Origin: Methanocalculus sp.
Lineage (GTDB): Archaea > Halobacteriota > Methanomicrobia > Methanomicrobiales > Methanocorpusculaceae
NCBI RefSeq assembly: GCF_030651615.1
Contig: NZ_JAUSCG010000178.1
Coordinates: 1-8,507 of the forward strand
Direction of reading: 5' to 3'
DNA length: 8,507 nucleotides
The position numbers and the translations under genes are program-made. A model generated the notes under the pieces. That model was not told the DNA's origin. It saw only the letters and a list, made by a program, of their open reading frames with translations, and made no database searches. Each line of letters begins with the position of its first letter. Position 1 is the first letter of the stretch. Of this stretch, positions 1 to 6,788 are shown piece after piece.

Positions 1-547
1 CGATCCCGTTTGGGATGCAGGCAATCTCTTCTGATGCTGCGTGTTCCCGGAGTGCAAGAATCGTCATCGGTGATACGGCAATCATCCTGTCGGCAAGTGA
101 TATTGTTCTCTTCTCGAGATATTTTCCGATGATGCCGACTGACCCGAGGTACTGGTACCAGTAATCTCCCCACACCTCATGCCAGGTGATAATAAGGGGA
201 GTTTTTCGGGTAGCCCACCTGGCAGCAAAAGACGGGATATAGGGAAAGTTCTGGCAATCGATGAGATCATGGTCTCTTCCTCTCAGGTGCCTGCCCAGCA
301 TGTATGCAAAGGAGAAGGGCTGGACGATCGACCGTCGTCCCTTTGTATAGAATGGTTTTGCCGGAGATACACCATGATACCAGACTCCATCTTTCTTGAA
401 TGTCGCCTCCCCTTCCCAGAACTGCATGCCATAGAGGTGCACTTCATGATTGCGTCGGACAAGCCGCATGGCAAGCTCATGAATCCGTTTTTCCACCCCG
501 CCGTTTATGTACGGGTATATGGCATCATAGATATAGGCGATATTCAT
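1..547 (-). CDS. GT4-family glycosyltransferase, N-terminal part (partial at left edge)
   Basis: This is a GT-B fold glycosyltransferase that probably adds a sugar from a nucleotide donor to a lipid-linked glycan at the cytoplasmic face. Reading the minus strand from the ATG at 547-545 gives 182 codons without a stop before the window ends. The protein opens MNIAYIYDAIYPYINGG followed by VEK, the usual GT4 acceptor-domain start with a GG(V/A)E loop at about residues 16-19. Further in are a THE-like WHEVWGDYW stretch and, near the edge, AVSPMT and IPNGI, which in this family sit at the linker to the donor-binding domain. The donor domain with its EX7E motif lies outside the window. A weak ribosome site (AGGT, minus strand 560-557) lies nine bases before the start. 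It diverges from aglB across a 181-base gap, so it may share regulation with that locus. Donor and acceptor cannot be told from this half. Confidence 0.9.
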   Translation of the reverse strand, partial: MNIAYIYDAIYPYINGGVEKRIHELAMRLVRRNHEVHLYGMQFWEGEATFKKDGVWYHGVSPAKPFYTKGRRSIVQPFSFAYMLGRHLRGRDHDLIDCQNFPYIPSFAARWATRKTPLIITWHEVWGDYWYQYLGSVGIIGKYLEKRTISLADRMIAVSPMTILALREHAASEEIACIPNGI

Positions 548-564
548 CTGAAATGTACCTGATG

Positions 565-583
565 ATTGGTGGCTGGTACCAAT
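565..583. repeat. Short inverted repeat in the divergent intergenic region
   Basis: ATTGGT at 565-570 is matched by ACCAAT at 578-583, a six-base inverted repeat with a seven-base spacer. It lies 18 bases upstream of the minus-strand glycosyltransferase start, just before an AT-rich TTAATT stretch (584 region) that could be that gene's TATA element. It could be an operator, but an arm of six bases is easily random. Confidence 0.2.
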
Positions 584-692
584 TAATGAATCGCTTGACT
601 CCATCCCAGATGCTGAATACGTAACAGTTCCACGATACTATCATGATTTTTGTGTTGATCGAAAGAGCAATGTCCGCTTATACATCAAAACT

Positions 693-707
693 GAAAAGTA
701 TATCTTT
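693..707 (+). promoter_or_regulatory. Probable archaeal BRE/TATA promoter of aglB
   Basis: The stretch GAAAAGTATATCTTT combines a purine-rich BRE-like segment with a TATATC core at 699-704. The core centre is about 27 bases before the aglB ATG at 729, the usual TATA-to-start distance in archaea, so transcription would begin at or within a few bases of the start codon. There is no GGTG-type ribosome site before this ATG, which agrees with a leaderless message. Confidence 0.55.
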
Positions 708-728
708 ACTATTCGCACATAGTGAACC

Positions 729-2720
729 ATGAATATCAAGGGCCGATGGACGATAGGTGCGCTCATTGGGATCGCTATTGCCGCACTTGCTCTCCGATTA
801 TCGAGCCTTCCGACTGTCTTCTATCAGGGTTCAATCAGGTTTCTGGAACCCGATGCATACTACCATATGCGGAGGATAATCCATGCTGCAGAGAATTTTC
901 CGGATATCATCCTTTCAGACAGCTATATCAATTATCCGTATGGTTTTGAGATCGGCTGGCCTCCGCTCTTTGATCAGATGATCGCAGCGTTCTCCTGGGC
1001 GCTTGGGCTTGGCAATCCTGATATACACCTCATTGAGATGGTGGGGGCGGTATCCCCGGTCGTCATCGGCGTTCTGATGATCATTCCGGCATTTTTCATT
1101 GGAAAGCTGTTGTTTGAGCGGACTGAATACGGCGTTGCAGCTGCTCTGTTCACGGCCATTCTCCCGGCCCACGTCCTCGTCTCCCTCTTTGGGTTTGTGG
1201 ATCACCATGTCTTTGAGACCTTCCTCCTCTCGCTGATGGTTCTTGTGTATCTTCTGATGGTTCGCCGTTTGGAATGGCTCTATCATCTGGGTGTCATCCA
1301 GGCCTTTGTCATCCTTATTGCCCTCTATTCGTTCCCTTCAGCTCCAATCTATTGTGGGATCATCGGGCTCGCTCTCTTTGCGGGCATTATTATCAGGCAA
1401 TGGAAGGGTGAAGCATCACGTGATCTCCTTGTTTTCGGGCTGCTCTCCTTTGGAATTGCCGCATTGATCTCTGCACTGATCAACCGTTTTGTATTTTGCG
1501 CAACCAATCTTCAGGCCGACTCCCTCTCCCTCTTTCAGCCTGCATATCTCGCTGCCTGGTTCTGTATACTGGCTATTGCCGGTCTTCTTGCCTTATATCT
1601 TTCAGGTCGTCCATTCACCGTGTATCTTGGTTCCCTTGCGGGTATTGGAATTGCCGGTTTTCTTACTCTGTTCCTTGCCACAAGGCCGCTGTGGGATGCA
1701 ATCAGCTCCGGTCTCACCTATGTCACCCGTGGAGATCCGATCCTCGGCACGATTGTGGAGGCACATTCTATTTTCTTCCCTGAAGGAAGTTTCACCCTGG
1801 CTCCGATCTGGGATCTCTTTTCGGTCCCGCTCCTCCTCGCAATAGCAGGATTTGGTATTTATATCTCATACCAATGGCAGAAGAGAGAGATTGATGATGG
1901 AGCGATCCTCTTCTCAGTACTTTTCCTGGTATCGTTTGTACTTGTTGCCTTCCAGATGCGGTTCCTTTATGTCTTTGCACTGCCGATTGCAGTTGCCGGG
2001 GGGTATGGCCTCGTCCGGGTGCTTATGTATGTCGGTTTTGGAGAGCAACTGACCGCTTCACACCATAAAGAGAAGGCTGCGATCGCATCCGGAAAGAGGA
2101 AGAAGCCTGAAAATAGCCAAAAGCCGGTGAAAAAACATGTTAGTCTTGCTCTCTCTCTTGTAGCTCTGATCATCTTTGCTCCGACCGTCTATTCTGCTGC
2201 ACATATCCAGACTGCCATTGCCGGGACCCCTACTGATGACTGGATGATGGCAACAGCATTTCTTAAGGAGGAGACTCCGGTGACCTCATATTATGATGAT
2301 CCCGTTTTAACCCCCGAATATGGAGTGATGAGTCTTTGGTACTGGGGAAACCTGATCATCTACTCTGGTGAGCGACCGGTGGTCTCAAACAATTTCCAGA
2401 CCGGGATGGTTGATTCGGCAACATTCTTCACAACAGGTAGTGTGGCTGTTGCACAGGAGATCCTGGATCGGCGTGGTTGCCGGTATGTGGTAACAGAGTC
2501 GTTCAGGCCGGGTTCTTTTGCCAATCTCCTTCTGATCAGTGGTGTGAGCCAGGATATCATCCAGTCCGAAGCATTCTGGGAGATCCTTGAATCTTCGGTC
2601 TACTATCAGATCCATTACTTTGATGCAGAGGATCTGCCGGAGTACTCCCTCGTGTACCGCTCACCATCGATCCTCGGCGGTACAAATGCGGTGAAGATCT
2701 TTGAATACCAGCCTGCGTGA
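729..2720 (+). CDS. aglB: Oligosaccharyltransferase AglB (STT3 family), short form, with altered WWDYG motif
   Basis: This membrane enzyme transfers a glycan from a dolichol-type lipid carrier to asparagine in exported proteins. It has 663 residues: about a dozen hydrophobic segments up to about residue 490, then a compact soluble domain of about 170 residues, as in short archaeal forms. Family landmarks in order are D42 in PDAYYHMRR (first metal-binding acidic motif), WPPLF at 77-81, VDHHVFE at 157-163 (second metal motif), TIVE at 341-344 (the TIXE/SVSEN loop glutamate), and QMRF at 409-412. A lysine-rich loop at about 446-470 precedes the last membrane segment. The WWDYG position, fixed by the flanking EYGVMS and SGERPVVSNNFQ, reads LWYWG (536-540), so the sequon-contacting aspartate is tyrosine. 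A DK- or MI-type helix motif is not clear to me. The start at 729 is supported by the upstream TATA element and lies a few residues before the first membrane segment. It is the first plus-strand gene of the locus. Confidence 0.93.
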   Translation: MNIKGRWTIGALIGIAIAALALRLSSLPTVFYQGSIRFLEPDAYYHMRRIIHAAENFPDIILSDSYINYPYGFEIGWPPLFDQMIAAFSWALGLGNPDIHLIEMVGAVSPVVIGVLMIIPAFFIGKLLFERTEYGVAAALFTAILPAHVLVSLFGFVDHHVFETFLLSLMVLVYLLMVRRLEWLYHLGVIQAFVILIALYSFPSAPIYCGIIGLALFAGIIIRQWKGEASRDLLVFGLLSFGIAALISALINRFVFCATNLQADSLSLFQPAYLAAWFCILAIAGLLALYLSGRPFTVYLGSLAGIGIAGFLTLFLATRPLWDAISSGLTYVTRGDPILGTIVEAHSIFFPEGSFTLAPIWDLFSVPLLLAIAGFGIYISYQWQKREIDDGAILFSVLFLVSFVLVAFQMRFLYVFALPIAVAGGYGLVRVLMYVGFGEQLTASHHKEKAAIASGKRKKPENSQKPVKKHVSLALSLVALIIFAPTVYSAAHIQTAIAGTPTDDWMMATAFLKEETPVTSYYDDPVLTPEYGVMSLWYWGNLIIYSGERPVVSNNFQTGMVDSATFFTTGSVAVAQEILDRRGCRYVVTESFRPGSFANLLLISGVSQDIIQSEAFWEILESSVYYQIHYFDAEDLPEYSLVYRSPSILGGTNAVKIFEYQPA

Positions 2721-2734
2721 TTCATCAGAATCAG

Positions 2735-2760
2735 GCAGATACCTGCTTGTTGTTTTCGTT
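2735..2760 (+). terminator. Weak terminator-like element after aglB
   Basis: A four-base stem (GCAG 2735-2738 with CTGC 2743-2746) is followed by a T-rich run at 2747-2760 (TTGTTGTTTTCGTT). It starts 14 bases after the aglB stop. Archaeal termination relies mainly on such T tracts, so partial termination between aglB and the rhamnose genes is possible. The stem is short and the T run is interrupted, so this is tentative. Confidence 0.3.
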
Positions 2761-2765
2761 GGATG

Positions 2766-2770
2766 GGTGA
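2766..2770 (+). promoter_or_regulatory. Ribosome-binding site for an alternative upstream rfbC start
   Basis: GGTGA at 2766-2770 lies seven bases before an in-frame ATG at 2778. It would give RfbC a 20-residue N-terminal extension relative to the start at 2838, which has no comparable site. This sequence evidence conflicts with family length, which favours 2838. Confidence 0.35.
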
Positions 2771-2837
2771 CGTTAGAATGTTGTCCGGCCAGGAGTACAG
2801 CAGAACCCTTATCCTCACTTCTCTCCCATACTACTCT

Positions 2838-3314
2838 ATGGTTGCATCAATAGACGGCGTCGTCCAAAAGAGCCTTCGTGTCATCCCGGACGAGCGGGGC
2901 TGGCTGATGGAGATCCTCAGGTGTGATGACGAACTGTTCCAGCAGTTTGGTCAGGTCTACCTTACCACAGCCTATCCCGGGGTTGTGAAGGCATGGCATT
3001 ACCATAAAAAACAGACCGATAACTTCACCTGCGTTCATGGGATGATGAAGGTGGTGCTCTATGATGGCCGTCCAGACTCCCCAACTCATGGAAATATAAT
3101 CGAACTATTTGTGGGTGATAAGAACCCGATGCTTATATCAGTTCCTCCAGGGGTCTACCATGGGTTCAAGGCGATTGGACCTGAAACGGCATTTTTTGTC
3201 AGTGTCCCCACCCTCCCCTACAACTATGCCGAGCCTGATGAATTCAGGCTTGCTCCGGACAGCGACGAGATCCCCTATGACTGGGGTCTCCTCCCCGGAC
3301 TGAAACACGGGTGA
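2838..3314 (+). CDS. rfbC: dTDP-4-dehydrorhamnose 3,5-epimerase (RmlC), short archaeal type
   Basis: RmlC is a cupin that epimerises dTDP-4-keto-6-deoxyglucose at C3 and C5, the third step to dTDP-L-rhamnose. From ATG 2838 it has 158 residues, shorter than enterobacterial RmlC (about 185) but as I expect for the archaeal form. Visible motifs are RVIPDERGWLMEI (14-26), GVVKAWHYHKKQTDNF (48-63) with the likely catalytic histidine H54, VHGMMKVVLYDGRPDSPT (66-83), PPGVYHGF (103-110) and the tail IPYDWG (145-150). The start is uncertain. Homologues usually begin close to the IDGV at residues 5-8, favouring 2838, but an in-frame ATG at 2778 has a good GGTGA site. No GGTG site precedes 2838, although a poor TATA-like CTTATCC lies about 27 bases upstream. 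Its TGA falls inside the rfbB ribosome site. A related keto-sugar isomerase is possible, but the flanking rfbB, rfbD and rfbA make the rhamnose role likely. Confidence 0.88.
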   Translation: MVASIDGVVQKSLRVIPDERGWLMEILRCDDELFQQFGQVYLTTAYPGVVKAWHYHKKQTDNFTCVHGMMKVVLYDGRPDSPTHGNIIELFVGDKNPMLISVPPGVYHGFKAIGPETAFFVSVPTLPYNYAEPDEFRLAPDSDEIPYDWGLLPGLKHG

Positions 3315-3316
3315 TC
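3310..3316 (+). promoter_or_regulatory. Ribosome-binding site fixing the rfbB start at 3320
   Basis: GGTGATC at 3310-3316 matches the archaeal 16S 3' end and overlaps the rfbC stop codon (3312-3314). It places the rfbB start at ATG 3320, rather than at the GTG at 3311 that lies inside the site itself, and suggests translational coupling to rfbC. Confidence 0.7.
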
Positions 3317-3319
3317 TCC

Positions 3320-4282
3320 ATGAAGATTCTTGTCACCGGCGGTCTTGGCTTCATCGGGAGTAATTTTATACGTGAGATGCTCTCCGGCAACCCGGATTGT
3401 GAGATCATCAACCTCGATCTGGTCACCTATGCCGGAAACCCGGAAAATCTCAGGGATATCGAGAACGATCCACGTTATACGTTTGTGCAGGGTGATATCT
3501 GCGATGTGGCAATAGTCTCTCGAATTTTTTCAAATCACAGAGTCGATGCGGTCGTCCATTTTGCTGCCGAGAGCCATGTTGATCGATCGATATCAGATGC
3601 ATCGGTCTTTGTCAGGACGAATGTGCTCGGGACACATGTGTTGCTTGAAGGTGCCTTGAAGAACGGAATCTCCCGTTTCATCCATGTCTCAACAGATGAG
3701 GTCTATGGAAGCACGTTTGAAGGCTCGTTTACTGAGTTGGATAATCTCAACCCTTCAAGCCCCTATTCTGCAAGTAAGGCAGGATCTGATCTCCTCGCAA
3801 GGTCATACTGGATCACTCATGGTCTGCCGGTGATCATCACCCGGTGTACCAATAACTTCGGGCCGTATCAGTATCCTGAGAAACTGATCCCTCTCTTTGC
3901 AACGAATCTGTTTGATGGGAAGAAGGTCCCTGTCTATGGTACTGGTAAGAATGTGCGGGACTGGATTTATGTGATTGATCACTGTCGGGCAATCGCCTTT
4001 ATCCTCAGCCGTGGGGCGCCGGGGGAGATCTATAATATCGGGAGCGGGAATGAGTTGACGAATCTTGAGATAACCCACTCCCTCCTTGCCCATTCCGGAA
4101 GAGATGAGTCGAGGATCGAGTATGTGCAGGACCGGCCCGGCCACGACTGGCGGTATTCTCTGGATACGACAAAGATTCGGTCTATGGGATGGAGACCTGT
4201 ATTTGATTTTGAGACGGCAATGGAGATGACCGTATCCTGGTACGCAGAGAATGAGTGGTGGTGGCGTCCATTAAAACAGTAA
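3320..4282 (+). CDS. rfbB: dTDP-glucose 4,6-dehydratase (RmlB)
   Basis: RmlB is an extended short-chain dehydrogenase that uses bound NAD to convert dTDP-glucose to dTDP-4-keto-6-deoxyglucose, the second step to dTDP-L-rhamnose. The 320 residues show the full motif set: the Rossmann glycine motif GGLGFIG (7-13), LDLVTYAGNPENL (32-44), HFAAESHVDRSI (80-91), the catalytic STDEVYG (124-130) with T125, D126 and E127, the YSASK active-site pair Y149 and K153, TRCTNNFGPYQYPEKLIPLF (174-193), and the substrate-binding GTGKNVRDWIYVIDH (207-221). The DEV and NNFGPYQ patterns distinguish it from UDP-galactose epimerases. It is about 40 residues shorter than the E. coli enzyme, as is usual for archaeal copies. 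The start at 3320 follows the GGTGATC site. The last 28 bases overlap rfbD in another frame. Confidence 0.96.
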   Translation: MKILVTGGLGFIGSNFIREMLSGNPDCEIINLDLVTYAGNPENLRDIENDPRYTFVQGDICDVAIVSRIFSNHRVDAVVHFAAESHVDRSISDASVFVRTNVLGTHVLLEGALKNGISRFIHVSTDEVYGSTFEGSFTELDNLNPSSPYSASKAGSDLLARSYWITHGLPVIITRCTNNFGPYQYPEKLIPLFATNLFDGKKVPVYGTGKNVRDWIYVIDHCRAIAFILSRGAPGEIYNIGSGNELTNLEITHSLLAHSGRDESRIEYVQDRPGHDWRYSLDTTKIRSMGWRPVFDFETAMEMTVSWYAENEWWWRPLKQ

Positions 4283-5076
4283 ATCCAGAAAAAGTATTGA
4301 TCCTTGGGGCGAACGGGATGCTCGGGCATGCTCTTCAGGGGGTGTTTCCAGAGGCTGTTCTTCGGGGTCATGAGCTGGATATCACTGATGAAGAGGCGGT
4401 GTATGCCTGCATCGCTGATCTGGTGCCGGATGTGGTGATCAATGCTGCTGCATATACCGATGTTGACGGATGTGAGGATCATGTCGGGATCGCCTCTGCG
4501 GTGAACGGGGAAGGTCCTGGATACATCGCCCGTGCCTGCAGGGATGCTGGTGCTGTCTTTGTTCATTACAGCACAGATTATATCTTTGATGGCTCACGGG
4601 AAGAGTACGTTGAGTCGGATCTGCCAAACCCGGTCAATGCCTATGGGAGATCGAAACTGCTTGGTGAACAGAGGATCATCCGTGAGATGAAAAACTATCG
4701 GATCATCCGGACGTCATGGCTCTTTGGGAGGTATGGCAGGAACTTTGTTGATACAATACGCGATCTCTCAACACGGATGGATCAGGTGAAGGTGGTACAT
4801 GATCAGTTTGGAAAGCCCACCTATACGGTCGATCTTGCAGAGAAGACTGCTGATCTCATATCATGTGAATCCGGGATCTATCATATCACCAATGATGGTT
4901 CATGTTCCTGGTATGAGTTTGCTCAAGCATTCATAGGAAATGCCGTCCCCTGTTCATCTGCAGAATTTCCGAGGAAGGCGGTGCGCCCGAGATTTTCTGT
5001 GTTGAGCAATACGAAGACGACGCCTCTCCGGCACTGGAGAGAAGCGCTCAGTGATTATCTACAAGGTGATACATGA
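4255..5076 (+). CDS. rfbD: dTDP-4-dehydrorhamnose reductase (RmlD)
   Basis: RmlD reduces dTDP-4-keto-L-rhamnose with NAD(P)H to give dTDP-L-rhamnose, the last step of the pathway. From GTG 4255 it has 273 residues. Motifs are the Rossmann LILGANGMLGHAL (15-27), DITD (42-45), VVINAAAYTDVDGCE (60-74), STDYIFDG (106-113), YGRSK with catalytic Y130 and K134, RTSWLFGRYGRNF (152-164), and the C-terminal RPRFSVLSNTK (244-254). The start is ambiguous. An in-frame TGA at 4252-4254 directly precedes three tandem GTG codons (4255, 4258, 4261), and homologues often start close to the VLILGANG strand, so a TTG at 4297 is also conceivable. None has a clear GGTG ribosome site, unlike most genes here. The 5' end overlaps rfbB by 28 bases, and the stop overlaps the rfbA start. 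Confidence 0.94.
   Translation: MVVASIKTVNPEKVLILGANGMLGHALQGVFPEAVLRGHELDITDEEAVYACIADLVPDVVINAAAYTDVDGCEDHVGIASAVNGEGPGYIARACRDAGAVFVHYSTDYIFDGSREEYVESDLPNPVNAYGRSKLLGEQRIIREMKNYRIIRTSWLFGRYGRNFVDTIRDLSTRMDQVKVVHDQFGKPTYTVDLAEKTADLISCESGIYHITNDGSCSWYEFAQAFIGNAVPCSSAEFPRKAVRPRFSVLSNTKTTPLRHWREALSDYLQGDT
5064..5070 (+). promoter_or_regulatory. Ribosome-binding site of rfbA
   Basis: AGGTGAT at 5064-5070 lies within the last codons of rfbD. Two ATGs follow, at 5073 and 5076. The GGTG core is four bases from the first and seven from the second, so 5076 has the better spacing. Confidence 0.6.
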
Positions 5077-5798
5077 TGAAAGGAGTAATTCTTGCCGGAG
5101 GCACCGGCTCTCGTATGTACCCGTTGACCAAGGTGACGAATAAGCACCTTCTGCCTGTCTATGATAAACCGATGATCTGCTATCCCTTGCAGACCCTCAT
5201 TGATGCCGGTATCACCGAGATCATGATCGTATCCGGCCGGGGGCATGCCGGGCATTTCCTTGAACTGCTCGGTTCGGGTGCCGAATATGGCGTACATATC
5301 ACCTATGAGATCCAGGAAGAGGCAGGTGGTATTGCTCAGGCGCTTGGGCTTGCGGAACTCTGGGCAGGAGATGACAGTGTTACGGTGATCCTTGGTGACA
5401 ATATCTTCCAGGACTCTATCAGAGATGATGTATCGGCTTTTACCGGTGGGGCCCGGATCTTCTTAAAACCGGTTCCCGATCCAAACCGGTTCGGTGTTGC
5501 TGAAGTAAAAAATGGACGCGTACTCTCAATCGAGGAGAAACCACAGGAGCCAAAATCTGATCTCGCGGTGACCGGAATGTACATGTATGATTCACGGGTC
5601 TTTCAGATCGTGAAAACGCTCAAACCCTCAGGGCGGGGAGAGCTTGAGATAACAGATGTAAATAATGAGTACATCAGGCTTGGTGAGATGGTGCATACCG
5701 TTCTTGGAGGGCACTGGAGTGATGCAGGCACTTTTGACAGCCTGATCCGGGCCAGCCTCCTCGTACAACAGCAGAAGAAAGAGAAGATGCAGGAGTAA
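5076..5798 (+). CDS. rfbA: Glucose-1-phosphate thymidylyltransferase (RmlA), short 240-residue form
   Basis: RmlA makes dTDP-glucose from dTTP and glucose-1-phosphate, the first step to dTDP-L-rhamnose. From ATG 5076 it has 240 residues. It shows MKGVILAGGTGSRMYPLT (1-18) with the nucleotide-binding G-rich loop, NKHLLPVYDKPMICYPL (22-38), EEAGGIAQAL (81-90), LGDN with metal-binding D108, GVAEVKNGRVLSIEEKP (140-156), TGMYMYD (166-172), GELEITDVNNEY (188-199) and HWSDAGTFDSL (213-223). Bacterial RmlA is about 290 residues, and the missing tail contributes to its secondary dTDP-rhamnose regulatory site, so feedback may differ here. An ATG at 5073 would add one methionine. The start overlaps the rfbD stop (TGATG), indicating coupling. 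The position among rfbC, rfbB and rfbD supports glucose-1-phosphate and dTTP as substrates, although similar short nucleotidyltransferases serve other sugars. Confidence 0.94.
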   Translation: MKGVILAGGTGSRMYPLTKVTNKHLLPVYDKPMICYPLQTLIDAGITEIMIVSGRGHAGHFLELLGSGAEYGVHITYEIQEEAGGIAQALGLAELWAGDDSVTVILGDNIFQDSIRDDVSAFTGGARIFLKPVPDPNRFGVAEVKNGRVLSIEEKPQEPKSDLAVTGMYMYDSRVFQIVKTLKPSGRGELEITDVNNEYIRLGEMVHTVLGGHWSDAGTFDSLIRASLLVQQQKKEKMQE

Positions 5799-5815
5799 TT
5801 ATCCATTTTGAGCAA

Positions 5816-5821
5816 GGGTGG
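5816..5821 (+). promoter_or_regulatory. Ribosome-binding site of the GT2 gene
   Basis: GGGTGG at 5816-5821 lies just before the ATG at 5826, with the GGTG core five bases from it. It makes 5826 preferable to the upstream TTG at 5808, as does the family's usual start with an SVIIVNFNG strand. Confidence 0.6.
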
Positions 5822-5825
5822 GCGG

Positions 5826-6788
5826 ATGATCAGTGTGATCATCGTGAATTTCAATGGGAGGGATTATCTTGAGCTGTGCCTCTCATCGCTTGCACTCCAG
5901 ACGTTCCGGGATTATGAAGTGATCGTCATCGACAACGCCTCCTCAGATGGGAGTGTCGAGTATCTTAAGGCACATTTTCCTGATGTGATACTTGTCAGGG
6001 CTACAGAAAACCTCGGGTTTGCCGGTGGGGTGAATGCGGGTATCCGGGTTGCGTCCGGAGAGTATATCATGACACTGAATAACGATACCCGGATAGATCC
6101 TGACTGTCTCTTCCATCTTATGGAGGTGATGGAGCCGGATGATAGTGTTGGGATGACTGCTGGGAAAATGCTCTTTTTTGATCGCCGGATTAACTCAACC
6201 GGGATCTGCATCTCCCGGAGCGGGGCTGCCTGGGATCGCGGGATGTATGAGGAGGATATGGGCCAGTATGACCGGATTGAAGAAGTCTTTGGCCCATGTG
6301 CGGGTGCCGCCCTTTACCGGAGACAGATGCTTGAAGAGGTAGGGCTCTTTGATGAAGATTTCTTCCTCTATATGGAGGATGTGGATCTGGCGTTTCGTGC
6401 AAGGCTTCTGGGCTGGAAATGTGTATATACGCCTTATGCACATGTGTACCATATTCATGGCGGAACCGCTGGTGTCGGGTCTGACCTTGCGGTCTATTAT
6501 GGCAACCGGAATGTACTCTGGTATGTCCTGAAGGATTTTCCGGTTCGTATTCTCATCACCTCACTCCCCTGGATCATCGGGAGGAATCTTGCGGTGATCC
6601 CCTATTATATGATGAAAGGGAGGGGATGGGCCATTCTGAAGGCTAAAATCGGTGCACTCCGGGGTGCACCGGCGATGCTCAGGAGACGGAAGATGGTGCG
6701 GCAGACGGTGCCGGATGGTGAGGTTATGAGATTTATTTTGACCTGGAGTTCGGTTGGGAGGTATCGGGATGTGGCTGGTACAGTATAG
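5826..6788 (+). CDS. GT2-family glycosyltransferase, probable rhamnosyltransferase (WbbL/COG1216 type)
   Basis: This is a GT-A fold inverting transferase that probably adds L-rhamnose, or another nucleotide-activated sugar, to a lipid-linked glycan on the inner membrane face. The 320 residues show SVIIVNFNGRDYLELCL (3-19), VIDNASSDGS (34-43) for nucleotide binding, NLGFAGGVNAG (62-72), LNNDT (84-88) in the DXD position, GPCAGAALYRR (157-167), and FFLYMEDVDLAFRARLLGW (179-197) with the acidic catalytic pair in EDVDL. HIHGGTAG (209-216) follows. This pattern is that of WbbL-like rhamnosyltransferases. The C-terminal 80 or so residues carry a hydrophobic, basic stretch that may hold it at the membrane. 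It lies 27 bases after rfbA and overlaps the permease gene by 20 bases. The donor being dTDP-L-rhamnose is inferred from the four neighbouring genes, not shown by the protein. Confidence 0.92.
   Translation: MISVIIVNFNGRDYLELCLSSLALQTFRDYEVIVIDNASSDGSVEYLKAHFPDVILVRATENLGFAGGVNAGIRVASGEYIMTLNNDTRIDPDCLFHLMEVMEPDDSVGMTAGKMLFFDRRINSTGICISRSGAAWDRGMYEEDMGQYDRIEEVFGPCAGAALYRRQMLEEVGLFDEDFFLYMEDVDLAFRARLLGWKCVYTPYAHVYHIHGGTAGVGSDLAVYYGNRNVLWYVLKDFPVRILITSLPWIIGRNLAVIPYYMMKGRGWAILKAKIGALRGAPAMLRRRKMVRQTVPDGEVMRFILTWSSVGRYRDVAGTV
6756..6762 (+). promoter_or_regulatory. Ribosome-binding site fixing the permease start
   Basis: GGGAGGT at 6756-6762 lies six bases before ATG 6769, inside the end of the GT2 gene. 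It argues for 6769 over the TTG at 6754, which lies upstream of the site. Confidence 0.7.

Noticed and set aside
150..163. Perfect 14-base palindrome TACTGGTACCAGTA
   Set aside because: It lies inside the partial GT4 gene, where the minus strand reads as ordinary Tyr-Trp-Tyr-Gln codons. A regulatory role is not supported by its position.
179..562. Plus-strand open frame of 127 codons
   Set aside because: It is antisense to the clearly recognisable GT4 glycosyltransferase and shows no family features.
915..1286. Minus-strand open frame of 123 codons
   Set aside because: It is antisense to the conserved N-terminal half of aglB, and its sequence is low-plausibility and highly charged.
1998..2003. 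Run of six G within aglB as a possible phase-variation tract
   Set aside because: Six bases is too short to suggest slippage, and the frame is intact on both sides.
3583..3597. GATCGATCGATATC repeat-like stretch
   Set aside because: It is a chance codon run encoding the conserved VDRSIS segment of RmlB.
4030..4566. Minus-strand open frame of 178 codons
   Set aside because: It is antisense across the rfbB/rfbD junction, both of which carry full catalytic motifs, and has no recognisable domain.
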